This document shows positions 1 to 7,512 of a stretch of DNA of 12,726 bases, piece after piece (positions within the stretch are counted from its first letter, which is position 1; each line of letters begins with the position of its first letter). The position numbers were made by a program, and so were the translations under genes. Below the pieces are notes generated by a model. That model did not search any database and had not been told where the DNA came from. It saw only the letters and a list, made by a program, of their open reading frames with translations. Source of the DNA: Victivallales bacterium (GTDB taxonomy: Bacteria; Verrucomicrobiota; Lentisphaeria; Oligosphaerales; Oligosphaeraceae); contig JAFRLP010000390.1 of NCBI GenBank assembly GCA_017431185.1, positions 1 to 12,726 of the forward strand. Reading direction: 5' to 3'.

Positions 1-2
1 GG

Positions 3-29
3 GTTTGGCAGACCGCGCTCCGCGCGGTC
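3..29 (+). repeat. 27-bp hairpin repeat A, copy 1
   Basis: The unit starts GTTTGGCAG and continues into a perfect hairpin: stem GACCGCGC (11-18), loop TCC, stem GCGCGGTC (22-29). The same 27-bp unit occurs at 12491-12517 (minus orientation) and 12610-12636 (plus). The second stem pair is A-T here, G-C in the copy at 12610, and G-T on the minus strand of the copy at 12491. It lies downstream of the ATPase gene, but no T-run follows the stem in that gene's direction, so I do not call it an intrinsic terminator. Confidence 0.75.
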
Positions 30-55
30 AGTACCAGTCGGTGAGGGATTACGCT

Positions 56-96
56 GAGTAAAGGTAGCGGCGGCGACCTCGCCGTCGTCAACACAA
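56..96 (+). repeat. 41-bp GC-hairpin repeat B, copy 1
   Basis: The module begins GAGTAAAGGTAGCGG and ends GTCAACACAA. Between these it holds a stem CGGCGGCG / CGCCGTCG with loop ACCT, including one G-T wobble. The right end of the window holds the same module on the other strand (12547-12587), with only two differences in 41 positions, both inside the hairpin. The related GC core also builds the tandem array at 6529-6650. Together with repeat A it fills the otherwise gene-free 1-162. It looks like a dispersed REP-like palindrome; function is unknown. Confidence 0.7.
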
Positions 97-162
97 GGAA
101 CCACAAGCGACGACAGGGATGCCTTTGGTACACCCCGTGGTTCCCGACGATAAATCACCGTC

Positions 163-1584
163 TTATGTCAGCAATACCCATTTTCCCCCGTGTCCTGTCG
201 GACCTTCACGCCTGATTAGGCCTTCCGACTGCAACTTGTCGAGTTGTGTCCTGACCTGCGCAGCGCTGACCGTGCCAAGTTGCTCCGCGATGGTTTTCGC
301 AGATGACCTGGGATTGGCACGGATGGCATCCATAATGGCCTTTCGGAACTGCAAGTTTTTTTTCGCTATGAAAGGTGCAACATTGTTGCTTGGAAGTCCA
401 GCCTCAGGACTGTGTTCTTCATCCAATGGGATTGTAAGCGTGAAAACGTCCGCCTCGTCAAAGACTGGTTCAGCGTCAGAGTAGAGTCTGACGTACTTGT
501 AGAGATTTCTCACCCCCGAACCAAGTTCGTCGGCGCGTCCAATGGCGTGGAAGAAATCGGCGATGACGGGATTCTTCGGCCGTGGGCAAAGGTTCTGCAA
601 GGTGATATGCCCGGGCTGAAGTGCCTTGTTGGCATTGTCGGCAAGCATTGTGTTCTTGCGGATGATGAGACGGCCTGGGCGGGAACTTGTGTATTCGCGG
701 TGAATCAAAAGATTGCCCACCGTCTCACGCAGGATCTTGTCCCGCAAACTGACCGTTGCGCCGCCTTCCAGGTAAAACTTGTCTGGCAGCCATTTCTGCC
801 CGAAGGCAATCAGTCTGTCGTATGCTTCAATCAGGTTGGTGGCAACCGTGAGGCGGTCATCATACCTGTCCTCGTTCACCTTCTGGAGCAGGGCGTCGGT
901 CTTGTAAGCAGGAAAATGTCGTCCGATAACCTCGTCCTTTCCCAGCAGCAGGATGGCCGCCGCGTTGAAGCAAAAGGCGTTTCGGGCAGCGTCATAGACA
1001 TAAAGCCGTGCGCTTTTGAGCAATTCCATAGGCTCAAGTTCCTTCCACGGATGGTCAGGGCGGAATGCACAGGCCATCTTTCGGATTCGCGGGATTATGT
1101 CCAGCCGCAAATCCTCGAAGACAACATCAGGATAAAGAATCTGCTCTGTGTAGATGTTCCGTTTGCGGATATACATCTGCGCAATCTGGTCAGAACTGGT
1201 GACCTTTATGTCCGACTCGTCGATTCTGTCATAGCAGATTCCCCGAAAACGATGGACATCGCCGCTGCGAGGAACTTGAATGCGGATGATTTTGAATCCA
1301 TCGTAGTCCAAGGCTTCGGGAAGCACGCAAAATGGCGGATTCAGCAGATTGGCATCGTTCATGACACTTATGAGGTTCTTGACGATGTCCTTGACGGCAT
1401 TCGGGGGCAGACCGACAACAGTGCCGTCATCCTCAACGCCCAGCAAAATGTCACCGCCGTCTCTGTTCAGGAAAGCACAATAACTCTCAAAGGTGTCATC
1501 CCTGGCTCCTTTTCCCCCTCGTTTGAACTCGATTGTGGAACCCTCACCCTGTGCACGAAGCCTGTCGATTTCGTTGCCGTCCAT
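163..1584 (-). CDS. Schlafen/AlbA_2-type ATP-binding transcriptional regulator
   Basis: This 473-residue protein has the layout of the COG2865 family, predicted ATP-binding regulators. Residues about 9-125 form an AlbA_2/Schlafen-like domain (STIEFKRG, then AFLNRDGGDILLGVEDDG). A GHKL-type ATPase-like C-terminal region includes an N-box-like ETVGNLLIHREY and a late ADELGSGVRNLYKY. The last ~60 residues form a winged helix (AKTIAEQLG, then LDKLQSEGLIRREG) suited to DNA binding. I chose the ATG at 1584 over an upstream TTG at 1641. An AGGG lies 9 bases before it, and a -35/-10 pair at 1622-1649 would place the transcript start downstream of the TTG. Tandem ATCGCGAT boxes just upstream suggest autoregulation. 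It stands apart from the glycan genes; its own target or trigger is not visible. Stop is TAA. Confidence 0.85.
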   Translation of the reverse strand: MDGNEIDRLRAQGEGSTIEFKRGGKGARDDTFESYCAFLNRDGGDILLGVEDDGTVVGLPPNAVKDIVKNLISVMNDANLLNPPFCVLPEALDYDGFKIIRIQVPRSGDVHRFRGICYDRIDESDIKVTSSDQIAQMYIRKRNIYTEQILYPDVVFEDLRLDIIPRIRKMACAFRPDHPWKELEPMELLKSARLYVYDAARNAFCFNAAAILLLGKDEVIGRHFPAYKTDALLQKVNEDRYDDRLTVATNLIEAYDRLIAFGQKWLPDKFYLEGGATVSLRDKILRETVGNLLIHREYTSSRPGRLIIRKNTMLADNANKALQPGHITLQNLCPRPKNPVIADFFHAIGRADELGSGVRNLYKYVRLYSDAEPVFDEADVFTLTIPLDEEHSPEAGLPSNNVAPFIAKKNLQFRKAIMDAIRANPRSSAKTIAEQLGTVSAAQVRTQLDKLQSEGLIRREGPTGHGGKWVLLT

Positions 1585-1621
1585 CTTGCGTTGCCCTGCC
1601 AAAAGTGTCGTATTCGAGCAT

Positions 1622-1649
1622 AATCTATTGCGAGATGGCAAAATTTCAA
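1622..1649 (-). promoter_or_regulatory. Putative sigma70-type promoter of the ATPase regulator gene
   Basis: On the minus strand, TTGAAA (1649-1644) is followed after 16 bp by TAGATT (1627-1622). The -35 matches TTGACA well and the -10 matches TATAAT at four of six bases. A start about 7 bp past the -10 gives a leader of about 30 bases before the ATG at 1584. The ATCGCGAT boxes begin 8 bp upstream of the -35. Confidence 0.45.
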
Positions 1650-1654
1650 CAAGA

Positions 1655-1708
1655 CAATCGCGATTTTTATCGCGATTTGGTCAACAATCGCGATTTTTTA
1701 TCGCGATT
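1655..1708. promoter_or_regulatory. Operator-like array of four ATCGCGAT palindromes
   Basis: The self-complementary octamer ATCGCGAT occurs at 1657-1664, 1669-1676, 1687-1694 and 1700-1707. The boxes form two pairs separated by short T-runs, and the second pair repeats the first about 30 bp (three helical turns) away. The block is much more AT-rich than its surroundings. Its place immediately upstream of the ATPase promoter suggests binding of dimers of a DNA-binding protein, most simply the winged helix of the gene it precedes. That assignment is inference. Confidence 0.6.
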
Positions 1709-1757
1709 ATTCCGCATTCTCACAATTACATGGAGGGAAACAATCAAGTCCGCTGGC

Positions 1758-1841
1758 ATGCTGCTCACCGCAAAGACGAAAAAGGCCCTCCGCCTGCTTA
1801 CGGTCGATGGCGAAATGCCCCCCGGAGTCAGAATCGGCTAA
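1758..1841 (+). pseudogene. Possible 5' remnant of a small plus-strand gene
   Basis: A 27-codon frame (MLLTAKTKKALRLLTVDG, then EMPPGVRIG, TAA) reads away from the ATPase operator. Its basic, helical start resembles the beginning of a small DNA-binding protein, and it stops where the oppositely oriented rhamnosidase gene ends. No good ribosome binding site precedes the ATG: a GGAGG lies about 21 bases away. I do not recognise a family with certainty, and it may be chance. Apart from this, 1642-1837 holds only the operator and promoter region. Confidence 0.2.
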
Positions 1842-3628
1842 CTTTCCAGAAAATAAAGGATGTGCGAACTCCAGGCGTGGCAGTCCGAGCGCGGGTTGTC
1901 AAACTCCTCGGGGAAGGTGGTCAGGCCCTCTTTGGCCAGGGCGCGCCAGCGGTCAAGTCGGGCCTCCAGCAGGTCGTCCAGTCCGAACTGACGGCAAGCC
2001 TCAAGATAGTAGTACGAGAAGTAGATGCTGCACGGAGTCAGCGCCCTTGTCCGCAATGCCGGAATGACCGACCTGTCCCCAATGGCCAGCAACGCCAGCA
2101 CCTGAGGATGCTCGGAAAAGTTCTGGCGGGACGGGTCAAGGGCGTACATCCCCTGTTCCGGAACATAGAAGACCTTGCGGATGGCGGTGATGGTCTCCTC
2201 GATTCGCTTGTCCAGGCCTGCCACCAATTTCATCTCGGCCATTCGCTGAAGGGCCAGGACATAGAACCAGTTGAGAACGCTGTCAGGTCCCTCCGCTGGA
2301 GGTGTGCCTGATTTCCATCCTCTGCACCAGTCGATGAAATTCCAGCCTGGCACTCTGAGCAGCCCGTCCACGGTGTTTCTGGCCATGTAGTCCAGCAGTT
2401 TGACGGCGCACGGGCGCATTTCCCGGACAAGCGCGTCTTCACCGTGCTGACGATAGTAGTCGTTCAGCATCAACAGCCAGATGAGCATGAACGAGGGGAT
2501 TTTCTGGTCGGAGCAGGATGGGTATTGGGCGTTGAGCGCGCCGTCCTCCCGTTGGGATAGCGAGAGCATCCGCAGCGCCTTGGCGGGCAGCCGATGGTCT
2601 GCAAATAGCCGATAGGTGCAGAGTATTTCCAGCCGAGTGTCACCTACGTACATCAGCTGCTCGTAATAGGGACAGTCCATGTAGGTCTCAAACGAGCAGC
2701 ACTGAAGCGTCTCGAACGCCATCTGCTCCAGTCGGGTGCGCGGATGGTACTCTGGGTACGGATAGCCAGTTCGGAAGAAATGGGGTTCGCACCGCACATC
2801 GGCATCCGTCTGGATTTCGACATAATGTCCTGCCCGCCACCAGAAATCGTGCCAGTGGAGTTCGCCGTCCACTTCAAAGACGTCAAAGTTGCCGACCAGG
2901 AAAGAGCCGTCGCGGTTTCCCTTGACGCCAGTCAGGGAATTCTCATCGAACTCGCTGGTGAGATAAGGGGTCTCCGTCCAGCGGATGCGGACTGTGCCAT
3001 GGCCACTGAAGCGATAGTTCGCCCAAGCGCAGGTGTAGTGCGGAAAATGGAGCAGGCCAGAGCTTGTCTGGACAGGATGGACTTCCTCGTGGCGCATCAG
3101 AGGCAGTTCTGGCGCATGCAGTGTGCGTGAGTCTTCAAAGAGACGCACAGGCCGCCATTCGCCGCCTTGTCCGGCCAGAATGGCGGAATTATGCGTGGCG
3201 GAAACCTTGACTCGGGGAAATGCACCCCAGTCAGGGAACGGAATCATGTATTCGCAGCCCTCCTCCAACTGGTATTCCCAGTTCTTCAGCAGACCGGTCT
3301 CCTCCTGGATAAACAGGCCAGGGCGCACCGACATCTGCCCGTAGGCGCATTGCCGTTTCTCCAGGTCGGGCTCCAGCACAATCACCCGTGCGGTGAGCGT
3401 ATGTTTCCCTGGACTCACCTGAACCTGCGCGTTCTGGCGATACCACCACTCCTTTGCGCCGCGCTCCGGACCGTCTATGAACCACTGTCCATCCAGAAAT
3501 AGTTGCGCATGGTTATCCGCGCTGAACTGGAAACGAAGTTCGCGGGTCTCCGTCACCTCAAAACAGCAACGGAAAACCGCCAGGTAAGTTGTGGCCGGAG
3601 GATTCTCCGGCATCATCCATGTGTTCAT
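1838..3628 (-). CDS. GH78-like alpha-L-rhamnosidase family protein
   Basis: This 596-residue protein resembles family 78 glycoside hydrolases, which remove terminal alpha-L-rhamnose from plant glycans or glycosides. Residues about 15-290 are beta-sandwich-like (QLFLDGQWFIDGPERG). From about 297 an (alpha/alpha)6 barrel region carries DCPYYEQLMYVGD (318-330), equivalent to the GH78 acid-bearing motif, then PGWNFIDW (427-434) and a C-terminal FPEEFDNPRSDCHAWS (572-587). No signal peptide is visible, so it probably acts inside the cell on imported fragments. Its ATG overlaps the stop of the preceding DUF4838 reading frame as ATGA, and an AGGAG lies 4 to 5 bases upstream, so translational coupling is likely. 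At under 600 residues it is shorter than many GH78 enzymes but has both conserved barrel ends. Stop is TAG. Exact substrate is unknown. Confidence 0.8.
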   Translation of the reverse strand: MNTWMMPENPPATTYLAVFRCCFEVTETRELRFQFSADNHAQLFLDGQWFIDGPERGAKEWWYRQNAQVQVSPGKHTLTARVIVLEPDLEKRQCAYGQMSVRPGLFIQEETGLLKNWEYQLEEGCEYMIPFPDWGAFPRVKVSATHNSAILAGQGGEWRPVRLFEDSRTLHAPELPLMRHEEVHPVQTSSGLLHFPHYTCAWANYRFSGHGTVRIRWTETPYLTSEFDENSLTGVKGNRDGSFLVGNFDVFEVDGELHWHDFWWRAGHYVEIQTDADVRCEPHFFRTGYPYPEYHPRTRLEQMAFETLQCCSFETYMDCPYYEQLMYVGDTRLEILCTYRLFADHRLPAKALRMLSLSQREDGALNAQYPSCSDQKIPSFMLIWLLMLNDYYRQHGEDALVREMRPCAVKLLDYMARNTVDGLLRVPGWNFIDWCRGWKSGTPPAEGPDSVLNWFYVLALQRMAEMKLVAGLDKRIEETITAIRKVFYVPEQGMYALDPSRQNFSEHPQVLALLAIGDRSVIPALRTRALTPCSIYFSYYYLEACRQFGLDDLLEARLDRWRALAKEGLTTFPEEFDNPRSDCHAWSSHILYFLES

Positions 3629-3966
3629 TTTTCTCCTAGAATCAGTTCCAAGTCATCAACCCAGATGGCGCCCAGCGCACCTACGTGGTTGACATAGACG
3701 GTAACTTCCTTTGTTCCTTCAGGCACGAGACATTCAGGCAGGCGGAACTCTGTCCACATCCCGTTGGTGTCACCAAGATAGGTCTCCGCCTTGAGGCCAT
3801 CTCCCAGGAGCCAGAGGTAGCAGCGCCCCGCGAAACCTGGACTGCTGCGATACCACCCGCGATATTGCAATTTCATGCCAGGCTTGACGGGCACCCGCTG
3901 GTAGATGCGCATCCAGGCCATCTTGAAGATGTTGTCCTGAGGGACGGCGAGTCTGGTGCAGGTCAT
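3625..3966 (-). CDS. C-terminal carbohydrate-binding-like part of the DUF4838 gene, beyond an in-frame TAG
   Basis: This 113-codon open stretch is not an independent gene. It is in exactly the same frame as the DUF4838 gene (4156-6498). Reading through the TAG at 4156-4158 gives continuous sensible protein: GGIWRSVWLKI, which completes the jelly-roll edge, then LADFEETARFSENWNV and this stretch. Its sequence (VKPGMKLQYRGWYRSS, then AIWVDDLELI) looks like a CBM4/9-type beta-sandwich, typical of the C-terminus of secreted carbohydrate-active proteins. The ATG at 3966 has no Shine-Dalgarno sequence. The frame ends TGA within ATGA, overlapping the rhamnosidase start. It is either a stranded gene fragment or a readthrough extension. 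Confidence 0.5.
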   Translation of the reverse strand: MTCTRLAVPQDNIFKMAWMRIYQRVPVKPGMKLQYRGWYRSSPGFAGRCYLWLLGDGLKAETYLGDTNGMWTEFRLPECLVPEGTKEVTVYVNHVGALGAIWVDDLELILGEK

Positions 3967-4155
3967 CCGATAGGAGGCTTTTTCACTATGTGCCTGAGTG
4001 ACGTCAAAACCGTGGGAGTATTCTCCTTTGGGGATATGGACGTTCCAGTTTTCCGAGAACCGAGCCGTTTCCTCAAAGTCCGCCAGGCGGAGCAGATTTT
4101 GCGATTCCTCGCAGGGACGGGTTATCTTCAGCCAGACGGAACGCCAGATTCCGCC

Positions 4156-6498
4156 CTACCCGGAGGTGTCCACAACCTTGACCGCCACCTGGTTTTCGCC
4201 AGGCCGAGCCGCCTTGGTGACATCGACCGTGAACGGCGTCGCCCAACTGTTCGAGTCTCCCTGGTATGGATAGGGGCGCTCAAGCAGTTTCTGGCCGTTG
4301 AGCCAGAGTTCGCATGTCTCATCCACAGCGCCAAAGGTCAACTCGACCTTGCCAGCCACATCTTCGGATGAGAGACGGAAAGAGTTGCGGTACCATCCAG
4401 TGCCATCATAATCTACATCATTATGCGCTTTTTTCCAAGCGACGCCAGGGGATTGCAGTTCCCAGCCAGAATCAACTCCTATGGGGCTCCAGCCTGTGGC
4501 GTCAAAGTCGGCTTTGAACCAGCCCTGCTTCTCTCCGATGTTCTGCGGGTCAAAGGCGAAGCGCCAGCCTTCCGCAAAAGGTTTTCCAGGCGCGTTGAGC
4601 ATGAAGCGCAGAGAGGTGCGGTCCCAGCACTCGTTCTCCCAATGAGTCAGGAAGCCTGTGTCGCTGGCGAACTGATGCTCCAGTTCCAAACGGAAATCAT
4701 CCAGTTTGGCGACAGCCATGGCCAGCCGATACTTGTTGCCAGATTCGTGAATGCGCTGAGCCTCACAGACCAGCCTGGCGTGCGCCAGACCATTCTCCAG
4801 AAAACGAACTCTCTGGCGTGCCAGTGGAGTTCCTGCATGGGCATAGGCGCGGGAGAGAATCGCCGCCGCCGAATCAAAAATCTCCTGCGTGAACACCAGA
4901 TGAGCCTTGGTGTAAAAGTAGTTCCAGCCACCGACTTCCACACCCACAGGGTTGCGCCGAATGGCGGTGCAGGCCTTTGTCATTTCCGCCGAGTCGGAGA
5001 GCCTTTCCCAGAAGTGCAGATATTCGCCGATGTCCTCCGCTCCGCCGCCAAAGGCCTGGCAATACTCCCGCTCTATGGTCTCGTAGGAAAGGCGCGGATT
5101 TCTGAGCATCCGCGCCAGCACATAATAGTTGAAGCCATTGCCAGCGTACTGCCCGATGGAGGAGTCGAACTCCGCGCCAATCATCCCGTTGTCCAGGCAG
5201 AACTGAAGAAGACCGTGCAGTTTGCGGGCATAGTTCACTGGCATGTTGTGTCTATCCAGCATGAAATTGGGACGGAGCACCAGCGAGCATCCAGTGGCGT
5301 GCCAAAGAGACCAGCAGCGTTTGATTTCGGCTATCTTCTCGTCTGTCCACGGGAACATCAGTTTTCCGACGAAGGCAAGAACAATGGCGGAGTCCAGTTT
5401 TGTCTCTGGCGGCGGAGCGTAGTAATTGGCGTAGGCGGCCCAGCCGATGACCTTGACATCGGGGTCTGTCTGACGCGCCAACTCCAGCGCACGGCGATAC
5501 TGCGCCAGATAACGCCCGCTGGTGTCGCCTAGGGCGTCCGTCCAACGCCGTTGCTTCTGGGCAAAAAGCTCCTTGGCGCGGGCCAGGCGGTTGGCGTCGT
5601 CACCGATGCCGTCCGCCGCCAGACATTCAGGACAGCAGCAACTCCCTGCGGCATCGTTTTCCCCCAGAAACACGTTAGGCCCAAAGGGGTATCCGCCCGC
5701 CCGTTTTTCGCGCCAGTCCTTGAGGACCTGCTCCAGCAATCCTGGCGATGAGGGACAAACCGCCGAATATTCCACATCGGAGCAAACATGCCAGGGATCG
5801 TGACGACGCGTGCCATCGGGAAGCAGGTTGAACCACTCTGGATGGGTCTTCATGTATTTTGCGCCGTATCTCCAGCCTGGATGACCGTAGGCGTGCTGCG
5901 AGCGGATGCTGGTGTCCCAGGAGAAGCCGTGCCGATTGCGCCACTGCTCATCCTTCATGCGGAAAACCTTTCCCGCCGCCTGGTCTTGCCAGCCGGCGAC
6001 GCTGGAACTGGCATGGATTCGGGAACTGGGTATTGGCTGGCGGAACACGACGTTCTGGTCCTCCAATAGGATGTCCTTTTGCGGGGGAATCACCTCGCCC
6101 AACTCCCCTGGCCACAGCCAATGCACGCCCAGCAACTCCTCCAGCAGATAGTAGATGCCTTCAGCGACGCCGACAGGGGGATTTCCCGCAATGTACAAAT
6201 CGTGGCCGTCCGTGTGCAGGACGAAGCCATTGCGTCCCAGGTCGGCGGGCAAGGCGACGCCTTCAGGCAACGTCCCCAGCAGAATGGCTGGCGCGTTTGA
6301 CGGGCGTTCCTTCACCACAGGCAATTGCGCACCGCTCATTCTGGCCAGGTGATGGGACAGGTCCTCCGCCGCATTTTTCACCAGCGTCGAGCATTTGGGG
6401 GGCAGGACGATGACATGCCTGCTCCGCCCATTTGCAACAAGTTCAACGGCCTGGCTGGCCACGGCGAGCAACAATGTCAAAAAGGCAATGAGTCTCAT
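4156..6498 (-). CDS. Secreted DUF4838 alpha-glucuronidase-like protein, truncated by TAG
   Basis: This 780-codon frame begins with a signal peptide (MRLIAFLTLLLAVASQA, likely cleaved after residue 17), so the product is exported. Residues about 20-145 match an alpha-glucuronidase-type N-terminal domain (LPPKCSTLVKNAAEDLSHHL, then EGIYYLLEELLGVHWLWPGE). The DUF4838 barrel-like core follows, with the marker GENDAAGSCCCPEC (279-292). From about 635 there is a GH2/beta-galactosidase-like sugar-binding jelly roll (FDATGW, GTGWYRNSF, ETCELWLNGQKL). The frame stops at TAG just before the final jelly-roll strand, and homologous-looking sequence continues in frame to 3625, giving an intact length of 957 codons. 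The AGGAG is 11 bases before the ATG, a long spacing. Catalytic activity of DUF4838 proteins is not established; a role on uronic-acid-containing glycan is inference from family and context. Confidence 0.8.
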   Translation of the reverse strand: MRLIAFLTLLLAVASQAVELVANGRSRHVIVLPPKCSTLVKNAAEDLSHHLARMSGAQLPVVKERPSNAPAILLGTLPEGVALPADLGRNGFVLHTDGHDLYIAGNPPVGVAEGIYYLLEELLGVHWLWPGELGEVIPPQKDILLEDQNVVFRQPIPSSRIHASSSVAGWQDQAAGKVFRMKDEQWRNRHGFSWDTSIRSQHAYGHPGWRYGAKYMKTHPEWFNLLPDGTRRHDPWHVCSDVEYSAVCPSSPGLLEQVLKDWREKRAGGYPFGPNVFLGENDAAGSCCCPECLAADGIGDDANRLARAKELFAQKQRRWTDALGDTSGRYLAQYRRALELARQTDPDVKVIGWAAYANYYAPPPETKLDSAIVLAFVGKLMFPWTDEKIAEIKRCWSLWHATGCSLVLRPNFMLDRHNMPVNYARKLHGLLQFCLDNGMIGAEFDSSIGQYAGNGFNYYVLARMLRNPRLSYETIEREYCQAFGGGAEDIGEYLHFWERLSDSAEMTKACTAIRRNPVGVEVGGWNYFYTKAHLVFTQEIFDSAAAILSRAYAHAGTPLARQRVRFLENGLAHARLVCEAQRIHESGNKYRLAMAVAKLDDFRLELEHQFASDTGFLTHWENECWDRTSLRFMLNAPGKPFAEGWRFAFDPQNIGEKQGWFKADFDATGWSPIGVDSGWELQSPGVAWKKAHNDVDYDGTGWYRNSFRLSSEDVAGKVELTFGAVDETCELWLNGQKLLERPYPYQGDSNSWATPFTVDVTKAARPGENQVAVKVVDTSG

Positions 6499-6655
6499 TT
6501 CAGGAAGGTCTCCTATGAAACGCAGGGTGTAGCGGCGGGCGTCCCCGCCGCCGGAGGGTGCGTAGCGGCGGGCGTCCCCGCCGCCGGAGGGTGCGTAGCG
6601 GCGGCGTCCCCGCCGCCGGAGGGTGCGTAGCGGCGGCGTCCACGCCGCCGTTTAC
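6499..6655. other. Prepilin-DUF4838 spacer
   Basis: This 157-bp gap has no gene. It holds the GC hairpin array (6529-6650) and, at 6510-6524, CTCCTATGAAACGCA, which recurs with one change at 12518-12532 next to another GC hairpin. On the minus strand that segment supplies the AGGAG upstream of the DUF4838 start. No separate promoter is evident, so DUF4838 is probably transcribed from the prepilin promoter. Confidence 0.5.
6529..6650. repeat. Tandem array of four GC hairpins (33-bp unit)
   Basis: Units start at 6529, 6562, 6595 and 6627, with lengths 33, 33, 32 and a 24-bp partial. Each begins GTAGCGGCGG and the full units end GGAGGGTGC. Each can fold as a stem, for example GCGGCGGG / CCCGCCGC with a four-base loop. 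Units 1 and 2 are identical, unit 3 lacks one G, and unit 4 has CCAC in place of CCCC. The array starts 6 bp after the prepilin stop codon and would form stacked hairpins between the two coding regions of one transcript. Effects on mRNA stability or partial termination are plausible but not shown. Confidence 0.85.
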
Positions 6656-7369
6656 TCACTGGTAAAGAGGATTCCAGAGTTTAGCGGTCGCCCAGGTAGG
6701 ATTAGGTGCAACTACCGCCTTGTCATGGAGCGAGACATGCCCGTCTCCCCAGCCAATGGTGGTCTGGCGTCCGCCACCGTGCCGATATTTGGTTGCCGTG
6801 TAGGTGACATGCATCAGTTTTGACGTGTCGCCCCAAGAGACAATGACACCCGTGTCGGTCTTGTCGATATAGAGAATGGTGCAACTCAAGGTCTTGAACC
6901 GATGGGAGGCCTCCCCAACGTCTGAATCGTAGTTCCCGTCCGCGAATCCTTTCCAGCCCGCAAAGGCATTGATGCCAAAACTCACACCCTGGTCGCCTCC
7001 CTCGCCGTATTGACCATACGATTTGTACGGGGAAATGTCACTTGGGCAAAGAAAGAACGGCACTTTTGTCCCTGCGGGAAAACTGGGTTTGCCTATACTA
7101 TTTTTTGCCATTGTATAACCCAGATAGGGAGCAATTCGGTTCATCCAGGTGGTGTGGCCCTTGACGAGATCGCCGGCGGCTGGAAAATAATCTTGCCCGT
7201 CATCCATATACATCACACTGCCCAGGACAATCTGCTTGACATTGTTCACGCAACTGATGGCCCGCGCCTTATCCCGTGCTTTCGCCAGGGCGGGCAGAAG
7301 CATCGCGGCAAGTATGGCGATTATGGCTATGACGACCAGCAATTCAATAAGAGTGAAAAACCTTCTCAT
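6656..7369 (-). CDS. Prepilin-type N-terminal cleavage/methylation protein (pseudopilin-like)
   Basis: The 237-residue protein starts [20 protein letters not shown], a type IV prepilin/type II pseudopilin signal followed by a hydrophobic helix and a charged linker ([11 protein letters not shown]). Cleavage is expected before Phe5, which puts Glu9 at mature +5. The -1 residue is Phe rather than the usual Gly. Near the C-terminus [17 protein letters not shown] (196-212) is a variant of the H-X9-DG motif common in PVC prepilin-like proteins, here with 11 residues between H and DG. I chose the ATG at 7369, preceded by GAGGA, over an in-frame TTG at 7393. It is the first gene after the shared AraC-type promoter and precedes two carbohydrate-active genes, suggesting a surface or secretion-linked role in glycan use. 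No other pilus genes are nearby. Stop is TGA. Confidence 0.88.
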   Translation of the reverse strand: MRRFFTLIELLVVIAIIAILAAMLLPALAKARDKARAISCVNNVKQIVLGSVMYMDDGQDYFPAAGDLVKGHTTWMNRIAPYLGYTMAKNSIGKPSFPAGTKVPFFLCPSDISPYKSYGQYGEGGDQGVSFGINAFAGWKGFADGNYDSDVGEASHRFKTLSCTILYIDKTDTGVIVSWGDTSKLMHVTYTATKYRHGGGRQTTIGWGDGHVSLHDKAVVAPNPTWATAKLWNPLYQ

Positions 7370-7431
7370 TTGTTCCTCATGTTTGTTGTTCAAAGGCTAT
7401 CCCACAAAATGGGGGCTCCAGACACACTATT

Positions 7432-7498
7432 ATTATAACAAAAAACGACAGAAATACCATCATGTTTCTGCCAATTTTTATGATTTTTCCGCCAATTT
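7432..7498 (-). promoter_or_regulatory. AraC-type promoter of the prepilin-DUF4838-GH78 cluster
   Basis: On the minus strand there are two adjacent 21-bp direct repeats: 7498-7478 (starting AAATTGGCGGAAA) and 7477-7457 (starting AAATTGGCAGAAA). A 19-bp spacer follows, then the extended -10 TGTTATAAT (TATAAT at 7437-7432). The promoter-proximal repeat covers the -35 position, where no good TTGACA is seen, as expected for an activator-dependent promoter. The leader to the ATG at 7369 is about 56 bases. The same elements at the same spacing lie upstream of the GH28 gene (10251-10317). Confidence 0.7.
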
Positions 7499-7512
7499 TA
7501 TGTTTTGAGGTA

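Noticed and set aside
412..1623. A 403-codon plus-strand frame opposite the ATPase gene
   Set aside because: It is antisense to a gene with clear AlbA_2, ATPase and winged-helix motifs, shows no recognisable domain, and is a GC-driven shadow frame.
4423..5532. A 369-codon plus-strand frame opposite the DUF4838 gene
   Set aside because: No domain-like features. The minus strand carries the signal peptide, the DUF4838 marker and the jelly roll.
6509..6650. CRISPR array in the tandem repeats
   Set aside because: Units are contiguous, with no unique spacers, and each is an internal GC palindrome.
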